From assembly GCF_015680405.1 (NCBI RefSeq), contig NZ_JADLJS010000029.1:1-64000 (forward strand): a stretch of DNA of 64,000 nucleotides. Reading direction: 5' to 3'. The notes below the pieces were generated by a model. That model saw only the letters and a program-made list of their open reading frames with translations, made no database searches and was not told where the DNA came from. The position numbers and the translations under genes were made by a program. This document shows positions 23,442-31,704 of this stretch, piece after piece (position 1 is the stretch's first letter; every line of letters starts with the position of its first letter). Origin of the DNA: Pseudomonas pudica (GTDB lineage Bacteria; Pseudomonadota; Gammaproteobacteria; Pseudomonadales; Pseudomonadaceae).

Positions 23442-24800
23442 TCAGGGCTCCACACGCACCACGCAATTACGCCCGGCATGCTTGGCCCGGTACAGCGCCT
23501 CGTCCGCCGCACTGGCCATGGTCAGCGCATCCAGCCCCTCATCCATTTGCACCACCCCTGCACTGAAGGTGCACTGCAAGTCCCGCGGCTGCGCCGGGTA
23601 GAGAATCTCGGCAAAGCGCCGGCGGATTTCGTCCAGCACCTTGTGCGCTGCGTCCAGCGCGGTATTGGGCATGACAATGGCGAACTCTTCACCACCGTAA
23701 CGGCCAATAAAATCGGTCTTGCGCAAGCGCTGCTTGAGAAACAGCGCCAGGCTCTTGATCACCCGGTCGCCCATGGGGTGGCCGTGGCGGTCGTTGATCT
23801 TCTTGAAGTGGTCGATGTCGAGCATGGCAAAGCTCAACGGCTGCTGCTCGCGACGGGCGCGGAAGCTGCAGTCTTCCAGCAGTTGCAGAATGTGGGTGTG
23901 GTTATACAACCCCGTCAGGCTGTCGCGCACCATGCGCGCCTTCAGGTGCCGGGCGCGTGCGGCGCGGTTGCGTACGGTGGTGATCAGGTGGCGTGAGCGA
24001 AACGGTTTGGTCAGGAAGTCATCACCGCCTTCGCTCATGGCATCCAGCTGTTTGTCCAGGTCGTCCTCGGCAGACAGGTAGATGATCGGCACGCTCACAT
24101 AACGGTCGCTGTGGCGGATCACCTTGGCCAGCTCAGGGCCGGTGCAGGCTGGCATGTACAGGTCGAGGATGATCAGGTCGGGCTGGAAGTCGGCCAGCTC
24201 GGCCATGGTGCGGATCGGGTCGGTCAGGCTGCGGGTAATCATGCCGGCGCTGGCCAGCACGCGCTCGGTATACAAGGCCTGGGTGCGCGAGTCGTCGATG
24301 ATCAGCACGCGCAACGGGTCATGCTGGGTGGCATTGGTCAGCAGTTCGATCTTCTCCAGCAGGCTGGAGGCTTCCAGGGTGCCAGTGAGGAAGTCCTGGC
24401 CACCGGCGCGCACTGCGGCCAGGCGGGTCGGGGTGTCGGTTTCGTGGTGGCTGAAGAACAGCAGCGGTATATGCCGGGCCAGCCCCTGCTGCACCTGGGC
24501 AGCCAGCAGCAGGCCTTGGCCGGCACCGTTGAAATCGACATCCATGATGATGGCCGAGGGCGGGTATTCGCCGATCGAGGCCTGAAACGCCGCGGCATTG
24601 GCCAGCGCCTGAACCACCAGGCCAAAGAATTCCAGTTGCTGGGCCAGCCGCTGCGCACGCTCGTGGTCCTGCAGCAGGATGTACACCGGCTTTCGCAGGG
24701 GCGGCAGCAGCACCTGATCGAGCGGGTCGTCCTTGCGCAGGCCGCTACGCGACAGCTGTTGGGCGGGGCACAGCGGGCTCGGCTCGGCTGCTTGGCTCAT
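23442..24800 (-). CDS. Diguanylate cyclase with two receiver domains
   Basis: A 452-residue response regulator. A first receiver domain (about 35-150) lacks the usual early acidic pair (VYILLQDHERA). The second (about 165-285) is canonical, with LRVLIIDDS and the phospho-site in LIILDLYMPACTG. The GGDEF domain (about 290-452) has an active GGEEF signature and an RKTD inhibitory site five residues before it, so it should make cyclic di-GMP and be feedback-inhibited. No kinase gene is adjacent. The ribosome site is weak. Confidence 0.9.
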   Translation of the reverse strand: MSQAAEPSPLCPAQQLSRSGLRKDDPLDQVLLPPLRKPVYILLQDHERAQRLAQQLEFFGLVVQALANAAAFQASIGEYPPSAIIMDVDFNGAGQGLLLAAQVQQGLARHIPLLFFSHHETDTPTRLAAVRAGGQDFLTGTLEASSLLEKIELLTNATQHDPLRVLIIDDSRTQALYTERVLASAGMITRSLTDPIRTMAELADFQPDLIILDLYMPACTGPELAKVIRHSDRYVSVPIIYLSAEDDLDKQLDAMSEGGDDFLTKPFRSRHLITTVRNRAARARHLKARMVRDSLTGLYNHTHILQLLEDCSFRARREQQPLSFAMLDIDHFKKINDRHGHPMGDRVIKSLALFLKQRLRKTDFIGRYGGEEFAIVMPNTALDAAHKVLDEIRRRFAEILYPAQPRDLQCTFSAGVVQMDEGLDALTMASAADEALYRAKHAGRNCVVRVEP

Positions 24801-25048
24801 GTCCTGGCTACTTGTAGGTTGGGGTGTGCAGGGGCAATGATGGCTCTATGCTAGCAGTTCTTTTCAGGTGCGTGAGTGCCCTGCATCAACAAAGCTGCCG
24901 GAACGAATATTCAGTTGCTGACCGATTGGTCGCTTATGCGTAAGGCGGTGTCTGCTTTATAGTGCTGCCACGCGGGCTTGCCGTGGCACCCTGGCGCAGG
25001 CCTGTGGTCAAAGCCCCTGAACCGTCGTGACTGATTAAGGACAAAGCC

Positions 25049-26116
25049 ATGCTGGACTGGAAAAACCGCGAGGCCAAAGCCGAGCCCCGCGAGCGTGTCG
25101 ACGGCCGTGGCGCCGCGGCCCGTAGCTACCTTGGCGGCCTCTGGAGCCGTGCCCTGGGGACTCTGATCGGGTTGTACCTGCTGGTGTGTATCGGCCTGGG
25201 CTGGTACTGGAGCCAGGAGCCGGAGCTGTTCCCGGTGCAGCAGAACGCCCAGGCCGCCGCCGAGCGTACCGGCCAGCAGATGGTGGTGGGCTACACCACC
25301 ATCGAAACCCTCAAGACCGTGGCCGGCACCTTGCTGAACAAGCCCGGCGGCTACATTTCCAACGACCGCTTCCCGCCAGGGCTGTGGATGGACAACATGC
25401 CGAGCTGGGAATATGGCGTGCTGGTCCAGGTGCGCGACCTATCCCGTGCCCTGCGCAAGGACTTCGCCCGTTCGCAGTCGCAGTCGACCGAAGACGCCGA
25501 CCTGGCCAAGGCCGAACCGCGTTTCAACTTCGACAACAAGAGCTGGATCCTGCCGTCGAGCGAGTCGGAGTTCGAAGAGGGCATCAAGTCGCTGACCCGC
25601 TACCAGACCCGTCTGGCTGCCGGCGACAAGGGCGCGATCTTCTACACCCGTGCCGACAACCTGAACAACTGGCTGGGTGACGTGGCCACCCGCCTGGGTT
25701 CGCTGTCGCAGCGTCTTTCGGCCAGCGTTGGCCGAGTCAAGCTCAACACCACGCTCAAGACCGAGTCGGTGGTCGCCGGCCAGGCGCCGCAGGTGGACGA
25801 GGAGTTGGTGGAAACCCCATGGCTGCAGATCGACAACGTGTTCTACGAAGCCCGTGGCCAGGCCTGGGCGTTGTCGCACCTGCTGCGCGCCATCGAGGTG
25901 GACTTTGCCGACGTGCTGGCGAAGAAGAACGCCACGGTCAGCGTGCGCCAGATAATCCGTGAGCTGGAAGCCTCGCAGGAAGCCCTGTGGAGCCCGATGG
26001 TGCTCAACGGCAGCGGCTTCGGCATGTGGGCCAACCACTCGCTGGTCATGGCCAACTACATTTCCCGGGCCAACGCGGCGGTCATCGACCTGCGTCAGCT
26101 GCTGTCGCAAGGTTGA
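25049..26116 (+). CDS. DUF2333 membrane-anchored protein
   Basis: A 355-residue protein with one N-terminal membrane helix (about 29-50) and a large periplasmic domain, matching the proteobacterial DUF2333 family. AAGGAC precedes the ATG. Its stop overlaps the Nudix start region. Function unknown. Confidence 0.8.
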   Translation: MLDWKNREAKAEPRERVDGRGAAARSYLGGLWSRALGTLIGLYLLVCIGLGWYWSQEPELFPVQQNAQAAAERTGQQMVVGYTTIETLKTVAGTLLNKPGGYISNDRFPPGLWMDNMPSWEYGVLVQVRDLSRALRKDFARSQSQSTEDADLAKAEPRFNFDNKSWILPSSESEFEEGIKSLTRYQTRLAAGDKGAIFYTRADNLNNWLGDVATRLGSLSQRLSASVGRVKLNTTLKTESVVAGQAPQVDEELVETPWLQIDNVFYEARGQAWALSHLLRAIEVDFADVLAKKNATVSVRQIIRELEASQEALWSPMVLNGSGFGMWANHSLVMANYISRANAAVIDLRQLLSQG

Positions 26117-26118
26117 TG

Positions 26119-26655
26119 ATGGCTATCAGCCCGACCGAGGCCGCACATCGGGCGGCCTCCGACCGAGAATTGGTCACCTGGGTGGACGAAGCCGACCAGG
26201 TGCTGGGGGCCTTGCCCCGCGCCGAGCTGCGCGAGCGCGGCCTGATAGGGCGTTGCACGTTCATTCTGCTGTTCAACAGTGCCGGTGAGCTGTGCGTGCA
26301 CCGGCGGACCCTGAGCAAGGCGCTGTACCCGGGGTACTGGGATGTGGCGGCAGGCGGCATGGTGACGGCCGGGGAGGCGTATGCCGAGTCGGCGGCGCGG
26401 GAGTTGGCCGAGGAGCTGGGGATCGACGGTGTGGAGCTGCGTTTTCATGAGCGGTTCTACTTTGACCAGCCGGATAACCACTTGTGGTGTGCGGTGTATT
26501 CGGCGGTGTCGGATGCTCCGTTGCGGTTACAGCCGGAAGAGGTGATCGAGGCGCGCTTCATTGGCCTGGAGCAGGCTGAGCAAGAAAGCCTGACCAAGCC
26601 GTATTGCCCGGACTCGTTGGCGGCCTTGCAGCGCTATAAAGCAAGCCTCAAATAG
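26119..26655 (+). CDS. Nudix hydrolase (YfcD-like)
   Basis: A 178-residue Nudix hydrolase. The full Nudix box is present: G(5)E(7)REL.EE.GI in GGMVTAGEAYAESAARELAE followed by ELGI. LCVHRRTLSKALYPGYWD and the C-terminal FIGLEQAEQESLTKPYCPDS resemble YfcD/isopentenyl-diphosphate-isomerase-like Nudix proteins. The start is either of two consecutive ATG codons at 26116 or 26119; AAGG sits at better spacing for the second. The first would overlap the DUF2333 stop. Substrate unknown. Confidence 0.85.
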   Translation: MAISPTEAAHRAASDRELVTWVDEADQVLGALPRAELRERGLIGRCTFILLFNSAGELCVHRRTLSKALYPGYWDVAAGGMVTAGEAYAESAARELAEELGIDGVELRFHERFYFDQPDNHLWCAVYSAVSDAPLRLQPEEVIEARFIGLEQAEQESLTKPYCPDSLAALQRYKASLK

Positions 26656-26666
26656 ATGCGTGGCCC

Positions 26667-26766
26667 ATGCCGGCCCCTTCGCGGGTAAACCCGCTCCCAC
26701 AGGGATTTCACAGGTCGTGAAACCTGCGCGGTACCTGTGGGAGCGGGTTCACCCGCGAAGGGGTCG
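26667..26766. repeat. Inverted REP pair, GCGGGTTTACCCGCGAAG class
   Basis: Two facing units (CTTCGCGGGTAAACCCGCTC and GAGCGGGTTCACCCGCGAAG) lie between the Nudix hydrolase gene and the SUI1 gene. Confidence 0.88.
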
Positions 26767-26798
26767 CAAAACATTCGCAAAATGCCGCAATCCAGTAC

Positions 26799-26827
26799 TT
26801 AGCAACAGCCGGATTTATCGTTAAACT
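26799..26827 (+). promoter_or_regulatory. Putative sigma-70 promoter of the SUI1 gene
   Basis: TTAGCA and TAAACT are spaced by 17 bases, about 130 bases before the GTG start. The match is moderate (4 of 6 and 5 of 6). It would give a leader of about 120 bases. Confidence 0.4.
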
Positions 26828-26895
26828 GCGCGCCCTTTTCGGGCTGCCGCAGGTCTTGCGGTGGTAGCGCCGCCCCTGCCAGAGTGGGGCTTCGC

Positions 26896-26930
26896 GGTCG
26901 GGCTCAACCCCCTGGGGCCGACCAGTTTTT
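26896..26930 (+). other. Terminator-like hairpin in the SUI1 leader
   Basis: GGTCGG and CCGACC pair around an inner CCCC/GGGG stem and are followed by five T residues, the shape of an intrinsic terminator. It lies before the SUI1 ribosome site, and another stem (GCCCC/GGGGC) lies at about 26872-26890. The arrangement suggests attenuation, though it could also just be a structured leader. Confidence 0.45.
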
Positions 26931-26953
26931 GTCCTCAGCACAGAGGAACAAAA

Positions 26954-27325
26954 GTGGCCAAGAAAGCTTCTTCCTTCGCCGCCCTTGGCGGTCTCGTTTA
27001 CTCCACCGACGCCGGTCGGCACTGCCCCGACTGTGGCCAGCCGGTAGATGCCTGTACCTGCAAGCAGCAGGTCATCCCCGAAGGCGATGGCATTGCCCGT
27101 GTGCGCCGCGAAAGCAAGGGCCGCGGCGGCAAGACCGTGACCACCGTCACTGGTGTGCCGTTGCCGCTCGATCAGCTCAAGGAGCTGGCCTCTGCCCTCA
27201 AGCGCCGCTGCGGTACTGGTGGCGCCCTGAAGGACGGGGTCATCGAAATCCAGGGCGACCATGTCGAACTGCTGATCGGTGAGCTGACCAGGCAGGGCTT
27301 CAAGGCGAAAAAGTCCGGCGGCTGA
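26954..27325 (+). CDS. SUI1-family translation initiation factor (YciH-like) with a cysteine knuckle
   Basis: A 123-residue protein of the bacterial SUI1/eIF1-like family that acts in translation start fidelity. The C-terminal core has KRRCGTGGALKDGVIEIQGD, the family signature. Near the N-terminus there are four cysteines (24, 27, 34, 36) in a CxxC-x6-CxC pattern that could bind zinc; E. coli YciH, as I recall it, lacks them. It starts at GTG with AGAGGA 6 bases before; a longer frame opens at 26861 but crosses the leader hairpins. Confidence 0.9.
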   Translation: MAKKASSFAALGGLVYSTDAGRHCPDCGQPVDACTCKQQVIPEGDGIARVRRESKGRGGKTVTTVTGVPLPLDQLKELASALKRRCGTGGALKDGVIEIQGDHVELLIGELTRQGFKAKKSGG

Positions 27326-27421
27326 TACGGCCACGCGATTTTTTGCCCAGTGCTTTCTAAACTCGTTGCCGTGACCAGGGTCTACCCCAGGGCGCGGACG
27401 AATCGTCATTTTTGGCTTCTA

Positions 27422-27450
27422 CACTGCGCCCGCCTCCTTGCGGGGCAGTG
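27422..27450 (+). other. Stem-loop in the speA leader
   Basis: CACTGC-G-CCCGC pairs with GCGGG-GCAGTG around a six-base loop, with a single bulged G. It ends 27 bases before the speA start. No T run follows. It may affect translation or stability of the message. Confidence 0.4.
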
Positions 27451-27477
27451 TCTTCGACTTATCTATAGGGGACTTGA

Positions 27478-29391
27478 ATGTCCGTACGACGCACACGCAA
27501 AGACGATGGTAGCCAATGGACCGTGGCCGACAGCCGCAGTGTTTATGGCATCCGTCATTGGGGCGCTGGTTATTTCGCCATCAATGAAGCCGGGCGCGTC
27601 GAAGTACGCCCCAACGGCCCGAAAAGCGCGCCGATCGACCTGTTCGAACAGGTCGACGAACTGCGCCAGAGCGGCCTGTCGCTGCCATTGCTGGTGCGCT
27701 TCCCCGACATTCTGCAGGACCGCGTGCGCCAGCTGACCGGCGCCTTCGACGCCAACATCGCGCGCCTGGAGTACCAGAGCAAGTACACCGCGCTGTACCC
27801 GATCAAGGTCAACCAGCAGGAAGCGGTGGTGGAAAACATCATCGCCACGCAGAACGTCTCCATCGGCCTGGAAGCCGGCTCCAAGCCTGAGCTGCTGGCC
27901 GTGCTGGCGCTGGCGCCGAAGGGCGGCACCATCGTCTGCAACGGCTACAAGGACCGCGAGTTCATTCGCCTGGCGCTGATGGGCCAGAAGCTTGGCCACA
28001 ACGTGTTCATCGTCATCGAGAAAGAGTCGGAAGTGGCCCTGGTGATCGACGAGGCCGCCGAGCTCAAGGTCAAGCCGCAGGTCGGCCTGCGCGTGCGCCT
28101 TTCGTCGCTGGCTTCGAGCAAGTGGGCCGACACCGGTGGCGAGAAGTCCAAGTTCGGTTTGTCCGCCGCTCAGCTGATCTCGGTGGTACAGCGCTTCCGC
28201 GATGCCGGCCTGGACCAGGGCATCCGCCTGCTGCACTTCCACATGGGTTCGCAGATCGCCAACCTGGCCGACTACCAGCACGGCTTCAAGGAAGCCATTC
28301 GTTACTACGGTGAGCTGCGTGCGCTGGGCCTGCCGGTCGACCATATCGACGTTGGCGGTGGTTTGGGTGTGGACTACGACGGCACCCACTCGCGCAACGC
28401 CAGCTCGATCAACTACGACATGGACGACTACGCCGGCGTGGTGGTGGGCATGCTCAAGGAGTTCTGCGACGCGCAGGGCCTGCCGCACCCGCACATCTTC
28501 TCCGAAAGCGGCCGTTCGCTGACCGCGCACCACGCCATGCTGGTGATCCAGGTGACCGACGTCGAGAAGCACAACGACGAGGTGCCGACCATCGAGAACA
28601 AGGAAGCCCTGCCCGAGACCGTCCAGTGGCTGGTCGACCTGCTCGGCCCGACCGATATCGAAATGGTGACCGAGACCTACTGGCGCGCCACCCACTACAT
28701 GGGTGACGTGGCCGCGCAGTATGCCGATGGCAAGATCAGCCTGGCCGAGAAGGCCCTGGCCGAGCAGTGCTACTTTGCCGTGTGCCGCCGCCTGCACAAC
28801 TCGCTGAAAGCCCGCCAGCGCTCGCACCGCCAGGTGCTGGACGAGCTGAACGACAAGCTGGCCGACAAGTACATCTGCAACTTCTCGGTGTTCCAGAGCC
28901 TGCCGGACACCTGGGCCATCGGCCAGGTACTGCCGATCATCCCGCTTCACCGCCTGGACGAAGAGCCGATGCGTCGTGCCGTGCTGCAGGACCTTACCTG
29001 CGACTCCGACGGCAAGATCAACCAGTACGTTGACGAGCAGAGCATCGAGACCAGCATGCCGGTGCATGCGGTGAAGGAGGGCGAGGACTACCTGCTGGGT
29101 GTGTTCCTGGTCGGTGCCTATCAGGAAATCCTCGGTGACATGCACAACCTGTTCGGTGACACCGACTCGGTGAACATCTATCAGAACGCCGACGGTAGCG
29201 TGTACCACGCCGGTATCGAGACCCACGACACCATCGAAGACATGCTGCGCTATGTGCACCTGTCGCCGGAGGAGTTGATGACCCACTACCGTGACAAGGT
29301 CGCCAGCGCCAAGATCACTGCGCGGGAGCGGACCCAGTTCCTGGATGCCTTGCGCCTTGGGTTGACGCGGTCTTCGTACCTGTCGTCTTAA
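27478..29391 (+). CDS. speA: Biosynthetic arginine decarboxylase
   Basis: A 637-residue PLP enzyme that converts arginine to agmatine, the first step of putrescine synthesis from arginine. Length and sequence fit SpeA. The PLP lysine is Lys110 in ALYPIKVNQQ. SSLASSKWADTGGEKSKFGL and VDHIDVGGGLGVDYDGTHS are family signatures, and the late segment IYQNADGSVYHAGIETHDT is typical. The ATG is preceded by GGGGAC. REP sequence begins 8 bases after the stop. Confidence 0.96.
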   Translation: MSVRRTRKDDGSQWTVADSRSVYGIRHWGAGYFAINEAGRVEVRPNGPKSAPIDLFEQVDELRQSGLSLPLLVRFPDILQDRVRQLTGAFDANIARLEYQSKYTALYPIKVNQQEAVVENIIATQNVSIGLEAGSKPELLAVLALAPKGGTIVCNGYKDREFIRLALMGQKLGHNVFIVIEKESEVALVIDEAAELKVKPQVGLRVRLSSLASSKWADTGGEKSKFGLSAAQLISVVQRFRDAGLDQGIRLLHFHMGSQIANLADYQHGFKEAIRYYGELRALGLPVDHIDVGGGLGVDYDGTHSRNASSINYDMDDYAGVVVGMLKEFCDAQGLPHPHIFSESGRSLTAHHAMLVIQVTDVEKHNDEVPTIENKEALPETVQWLVDLLGPTDIEMVTETYWRATHYMGDVAAQYADGKISLAEKALAEQCYFAVCRRLHNSLKARQRSHRQVLDELNDKLADKYICNFSVFQSLPDTWAIGQVLPIIPLHRLDEEPMRRAVLQDLTCDSDGKINQYVDEQSIETSMPVHAVKEGEDYLLGVFLVGAYQEILGDMHNLFGDTDSVNIYQNADGSVYHAGIETHDTIEDMLRYVHLSPEELMTHYRDKVASAKITARERTQFLDALRLGLTRSSYLSS

Positions 29392-29398
29392 CCGCCAG

Positions 29399-29462
29399 GC
29401 CGCTCCCGCTTTTTTGTGGGAGCGGCCTAGCGTCGCGATATGAGGGCGAAGCCCTCACCGCG
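29399..29462. repeat. REP sequences upstream of the RAYT gene
   Basis: A short inverted REP head (CCGCTCCC / GGGAGCGG around a T-rich loop) acts as a likely terminator for speA. It is followed by the REP core AGCGGCCTAGCGTCGCGATA and the perfect stem GAGGGCGAAGCCCTC. This faces the equivalent REP downstream of the transposase. Confidence 0.85.
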
Positions 29463-29541
29463 TCATACCTGGTAATGGTCCAGTCCTCGGCTATCGCATC
29501 AGCGCCGCTACCTTTGAATGCAATGTTCAAAGGAGGATGAC

Positions 29542-29997
29542 ATGGAAAGTCCCGGCTCCCATCGTTTACGTAGTGGCCGAGTGTCCGAACCAGGGCGTCT
29601 CTACCTGCTCACCACAACCACTCGCAACCGAACACCGTTGTTCAAGAACTTCTTGTTCGCCAGAGCAGTTATCCAGCAATTGCGGCTCAGCGAAGAGCGC
29701 AAGGCGTGTCGATCTTTGGCGTGGGTCTTGATGCCGGATCATCTTCATTGGCTTATTGAACTTGGGCCGTTGAGCCTGGGTAGGCTGATGTGCGAGTTCA
29801 AGTCCAGAAGCAGTTGTGCGCTGTACAAGGTGGGGGCTGACAGGCGGCATATCTGGCAGACCAGCTTTCATGACCGGGCGTTGCGCCGCGAGGAGGATGT
29901 GAGGGCAGTGGCGCGCTACATCATCGCCAATCCCATTCGGGCTGGTCTGGTGCGGCGGGCTGGTGATTATCCACATTGGGATTGTGTGTGGCTGTGA
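29542..29997 (+). CDS. REP-associated tyrosine transposase (RAYT)
   Basis: A 151-residue Y1 transposase of the RAYT family, a domesticated relative of IS200/IS605 TnpA thought to spread REP sequences. The HUH metal-binding motif is HLH in VLMPDHLHWLIELG (near residue 70), and the nucleophilic tyrosine is in VARYIIANPIRAGL (near residue 132). WQTSFHDRALRREEDVRAV is a family signature. AAGGAGG lies 5-10 bases before the chosen ATG; an earlier ATG at 29518 lacks a site. The gene is bounded by REP elements in inverted orientation. All catalytic motifs look intact. Confidence 0.93.
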   Translation: MESPGSHRLRSGRVSEPGRLYLLTTTTRNRTPLFKNFLFARAVIQQLRLSEERKACRSLAWVLMPDHLHWLIELGPLSLGRLMCEFKSRSSCALYKVGADRRHIWQTSFHDRALRREEDVRAVARYIIANPIRAGLVRRAGDYPHWDCVWL

Positions 29998-30003
29998 GTC
30001 CGC

Positions 30004-30117
30004 AGGTGAGGGCTTCGCCCTCATTTCGCGACACAAGGCCGCTCCCACAAAGTCCTGCGTACGCTGATCAATGTTGGAGCGGCCTTGCGTCGCGATGGGC
30101 TGCAAAGCGGCCCCGGC
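30004..30117. repeat. REP cluster downstream of the RAYT gene
   Basis: GGTGAGGGCTTCGCCCTCA with the core TCGCGACACAAGGCCGCTCC mirrors the REP upstream of the transposase. A second facing unit (GGAGCGGCCTTGCGTCGCGA) follows. The cluster ends at the stop of the convergent MATE gene. Confidence 0.9.
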
Positions 30118-30118
30118 A

Positions 30119-31456
30119 TTACTGAATCCACCCACCTTTTTCCTGCAACCGCCACCCCACCCACCCCAACGTCACCGCCCGCAACGCCATGAACCCGAGA
30201 AACGCCAACCACAATCCATGGTTGCCAAACCCACCCATGAGCACTCCCAAGGGCAGCGCAATCACCACCGACACCAGCATTGCATTACGCATCTCCCGCG
30301 CCCGTGTCGCGCCAATGAACAAGCCATCCAGCAAATAGCTCCACACCGCAATCAACGGCAGCAATGCCAGGTACGGCAGGTACGGATAGGCCGCTGCCCG
30401 CACACTCTCGATGTCGGTCTGCAAATCGATGAACAGGTACCCGCCCAGCAGGAACAACCCGGCAAACCCCAGGCTGGTGATCAGCGACCAGCCACCGGCC
30501 ACCACCAGCGAGCGGCGCAGGGTGTCGCGGTCGCGAGCACCAATGGCATGGCCGCACAGGGCCTCCACCGCATGCGCCAACCCGTCGAGCGCATAGGCAG
30601 TCAACAGCAGGCCGTTGAGCAGCAGGGCATTGGCCGCCACGGTGGCCTCGCCCAGGCGTGCGCCTTGCACGGTTATCAGCAGGAACACCAGTTGCAACGC
30701 CAGGCTGCGCAGGAAGATGTCGCGGTTCACCGCCAGCAGCGGCCGCCAGGCCTGCCAGTGCTTGAGCGCCGCCCACACGATCTGCCCCGGGTAGGCGCGC
30801 AGGGCCGGGCGGGTCAGGGCCAGGCCGAGCAGGGCGGCGCTCCATTCTGCAATCACCGACGCCCGCGCCGAACCCAGTACGCCCCAACCCAGGCCAAGCA
30901 CGAACCACAGGTTCAAGGCGATGTTGAGCAGGTTCGTGGTCAGCAGGATGGCCAGCGGTGCCCGGGCGTTCTGGGTGCCGAGGAACCAGCCGACCAGGGC
31001 GTAGCTGGCCAGTGCCGCGGGCAGGCCGAGCAGGCGGGTATGGAAGAAGTCTTCGGTGGCTTGCTGCAGGGCCGCGCTGGGTTGCATCGCATGCAGCGCC
31101 AGCTGGCTGAAGGGCAGGGCCAGCAAGCCGATCATCAGGGCGAAGCCGACCGCCAGCAGCAGCCCTTGTACCAGCACCTGGCGCAGCGCTGCACCGTCGC
31201 CACGGCCGGCGGCCTGTGCGGCGAAGCCGGTGGAGCCCATGCGCAGGAAGCCCATCAGGCCGACCATGAAGGTGAACAGCGTGGCGCCCACGGCTACGGC
31301 ACCCAACTGGTGGGCGTGGGGAAGGTGGCCGATGACCGTGCTGTCGACCAGAGCTACCAGCGGCACGGAGATGTTGGACAGGATCATCGGCGCGGCCAGG
31401 GCCCAGACCTTGTGGTGGGTTGGGCGGTGCTGCCAGTCGGTGGTCAGTGAGGTCAT
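30119..31456 (-). CDS. MATE-family efflux transporter (DinF-like)
   Basis: A 445-residue membrane protein with about 12 hydrophobic helices. It opens with HHKVWALAAPMILSNISVPL followed by LVDSTVIGHL, the MATE signature, and GSTGFAAQAAGRGDGAAL fits the DinF branch. It would export cationic or organic compounds using an ion gradient. The start at 31456 is set by the family N-terminus; the open frame extends into REP sequence. The RAYT and this gene are convergent. Confidence 0.9.
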   Translation of the reverse strand: MTSLTTDWQHRPTHHKVWALAAPMILSNISVPLVALVDSTVIGHLPHAHQLGAVAVGATLFTFMVGLMGFLRMGSTGFAAQAAGRGDGAALRQVLVQGLLLAVGFALMIGLLALPFSQLALHAMQPSAALQQATEDFFHTRLLGLPAALASYALVGWFLGTQNARAPLAILLTTNLLNIALNLWFVLGLGWGVLGSARASVIAEWSAALLGLALTRPALRAYPGQIVWAALKHWQAWRPLLAVNRDIFLRSLALQLVFLLITVQGARLGEATVAANALLLNGLLLTAYALDGLAHAVEALCGHAIGARDRDTLRRSLVVAGGWSLITSLGFAGLFLLGGYLFIDLQTDIESVRAAAYPYLPYLALLPLIAVWSYLLDGLFIGATRAREMRNAMLVSVVIALPLGVLMGGFGNHGLWLAFLGFMALRAVTLGWVGWRLQEKGGWIQ

Positions 31457-31476
31457 CGGGTGTCCTGGGGAATCCT

Positions 31477-31600
31477 GGGGCTGCTGCGCAGCCCTTTCGC
31501 GACACAAGGCCGCTCCCACAGGTGGCGTGCAAACCGGAAGCCTGTGCAGTACCTGTGGGAGCGGCCTTGCGTCGCGAAAGGGGCGCAAAGCGCCCCCGCT
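31477..31600. repeat. Inverted REP pair, GGCCTTGTGTCGCGA class
   Basis: Facing units with CGACACAAGGCCGCTCCC and its complement. They lie between the divergent MATE and alpha-2-macroglobulin genes, so they are upstream of both rather than at a 3' end. Confidence 0.88.
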
Positions 31601-31704
31601 TTTCTAAATTGCCAGCAGTGTACCGGCCATGCAGCCAATTCGCGCGACCATAGTTGCGCTATAGTTGCTGCCCTCACGTACACGCTGCCTAAGAGTTCTA
31701 CTCC

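Noticed and set aside
26861..26953. An upstream start for the SUI1 gene
   Set aside because: It would run through the leader hairpins and has no family match; the GTG at 26954 has a good ribosome site.
31457..31588. N-terminal extension of the MATE gene
   Set aside because: It is translated REP sequence, and the family N-terminus begins at 31456.
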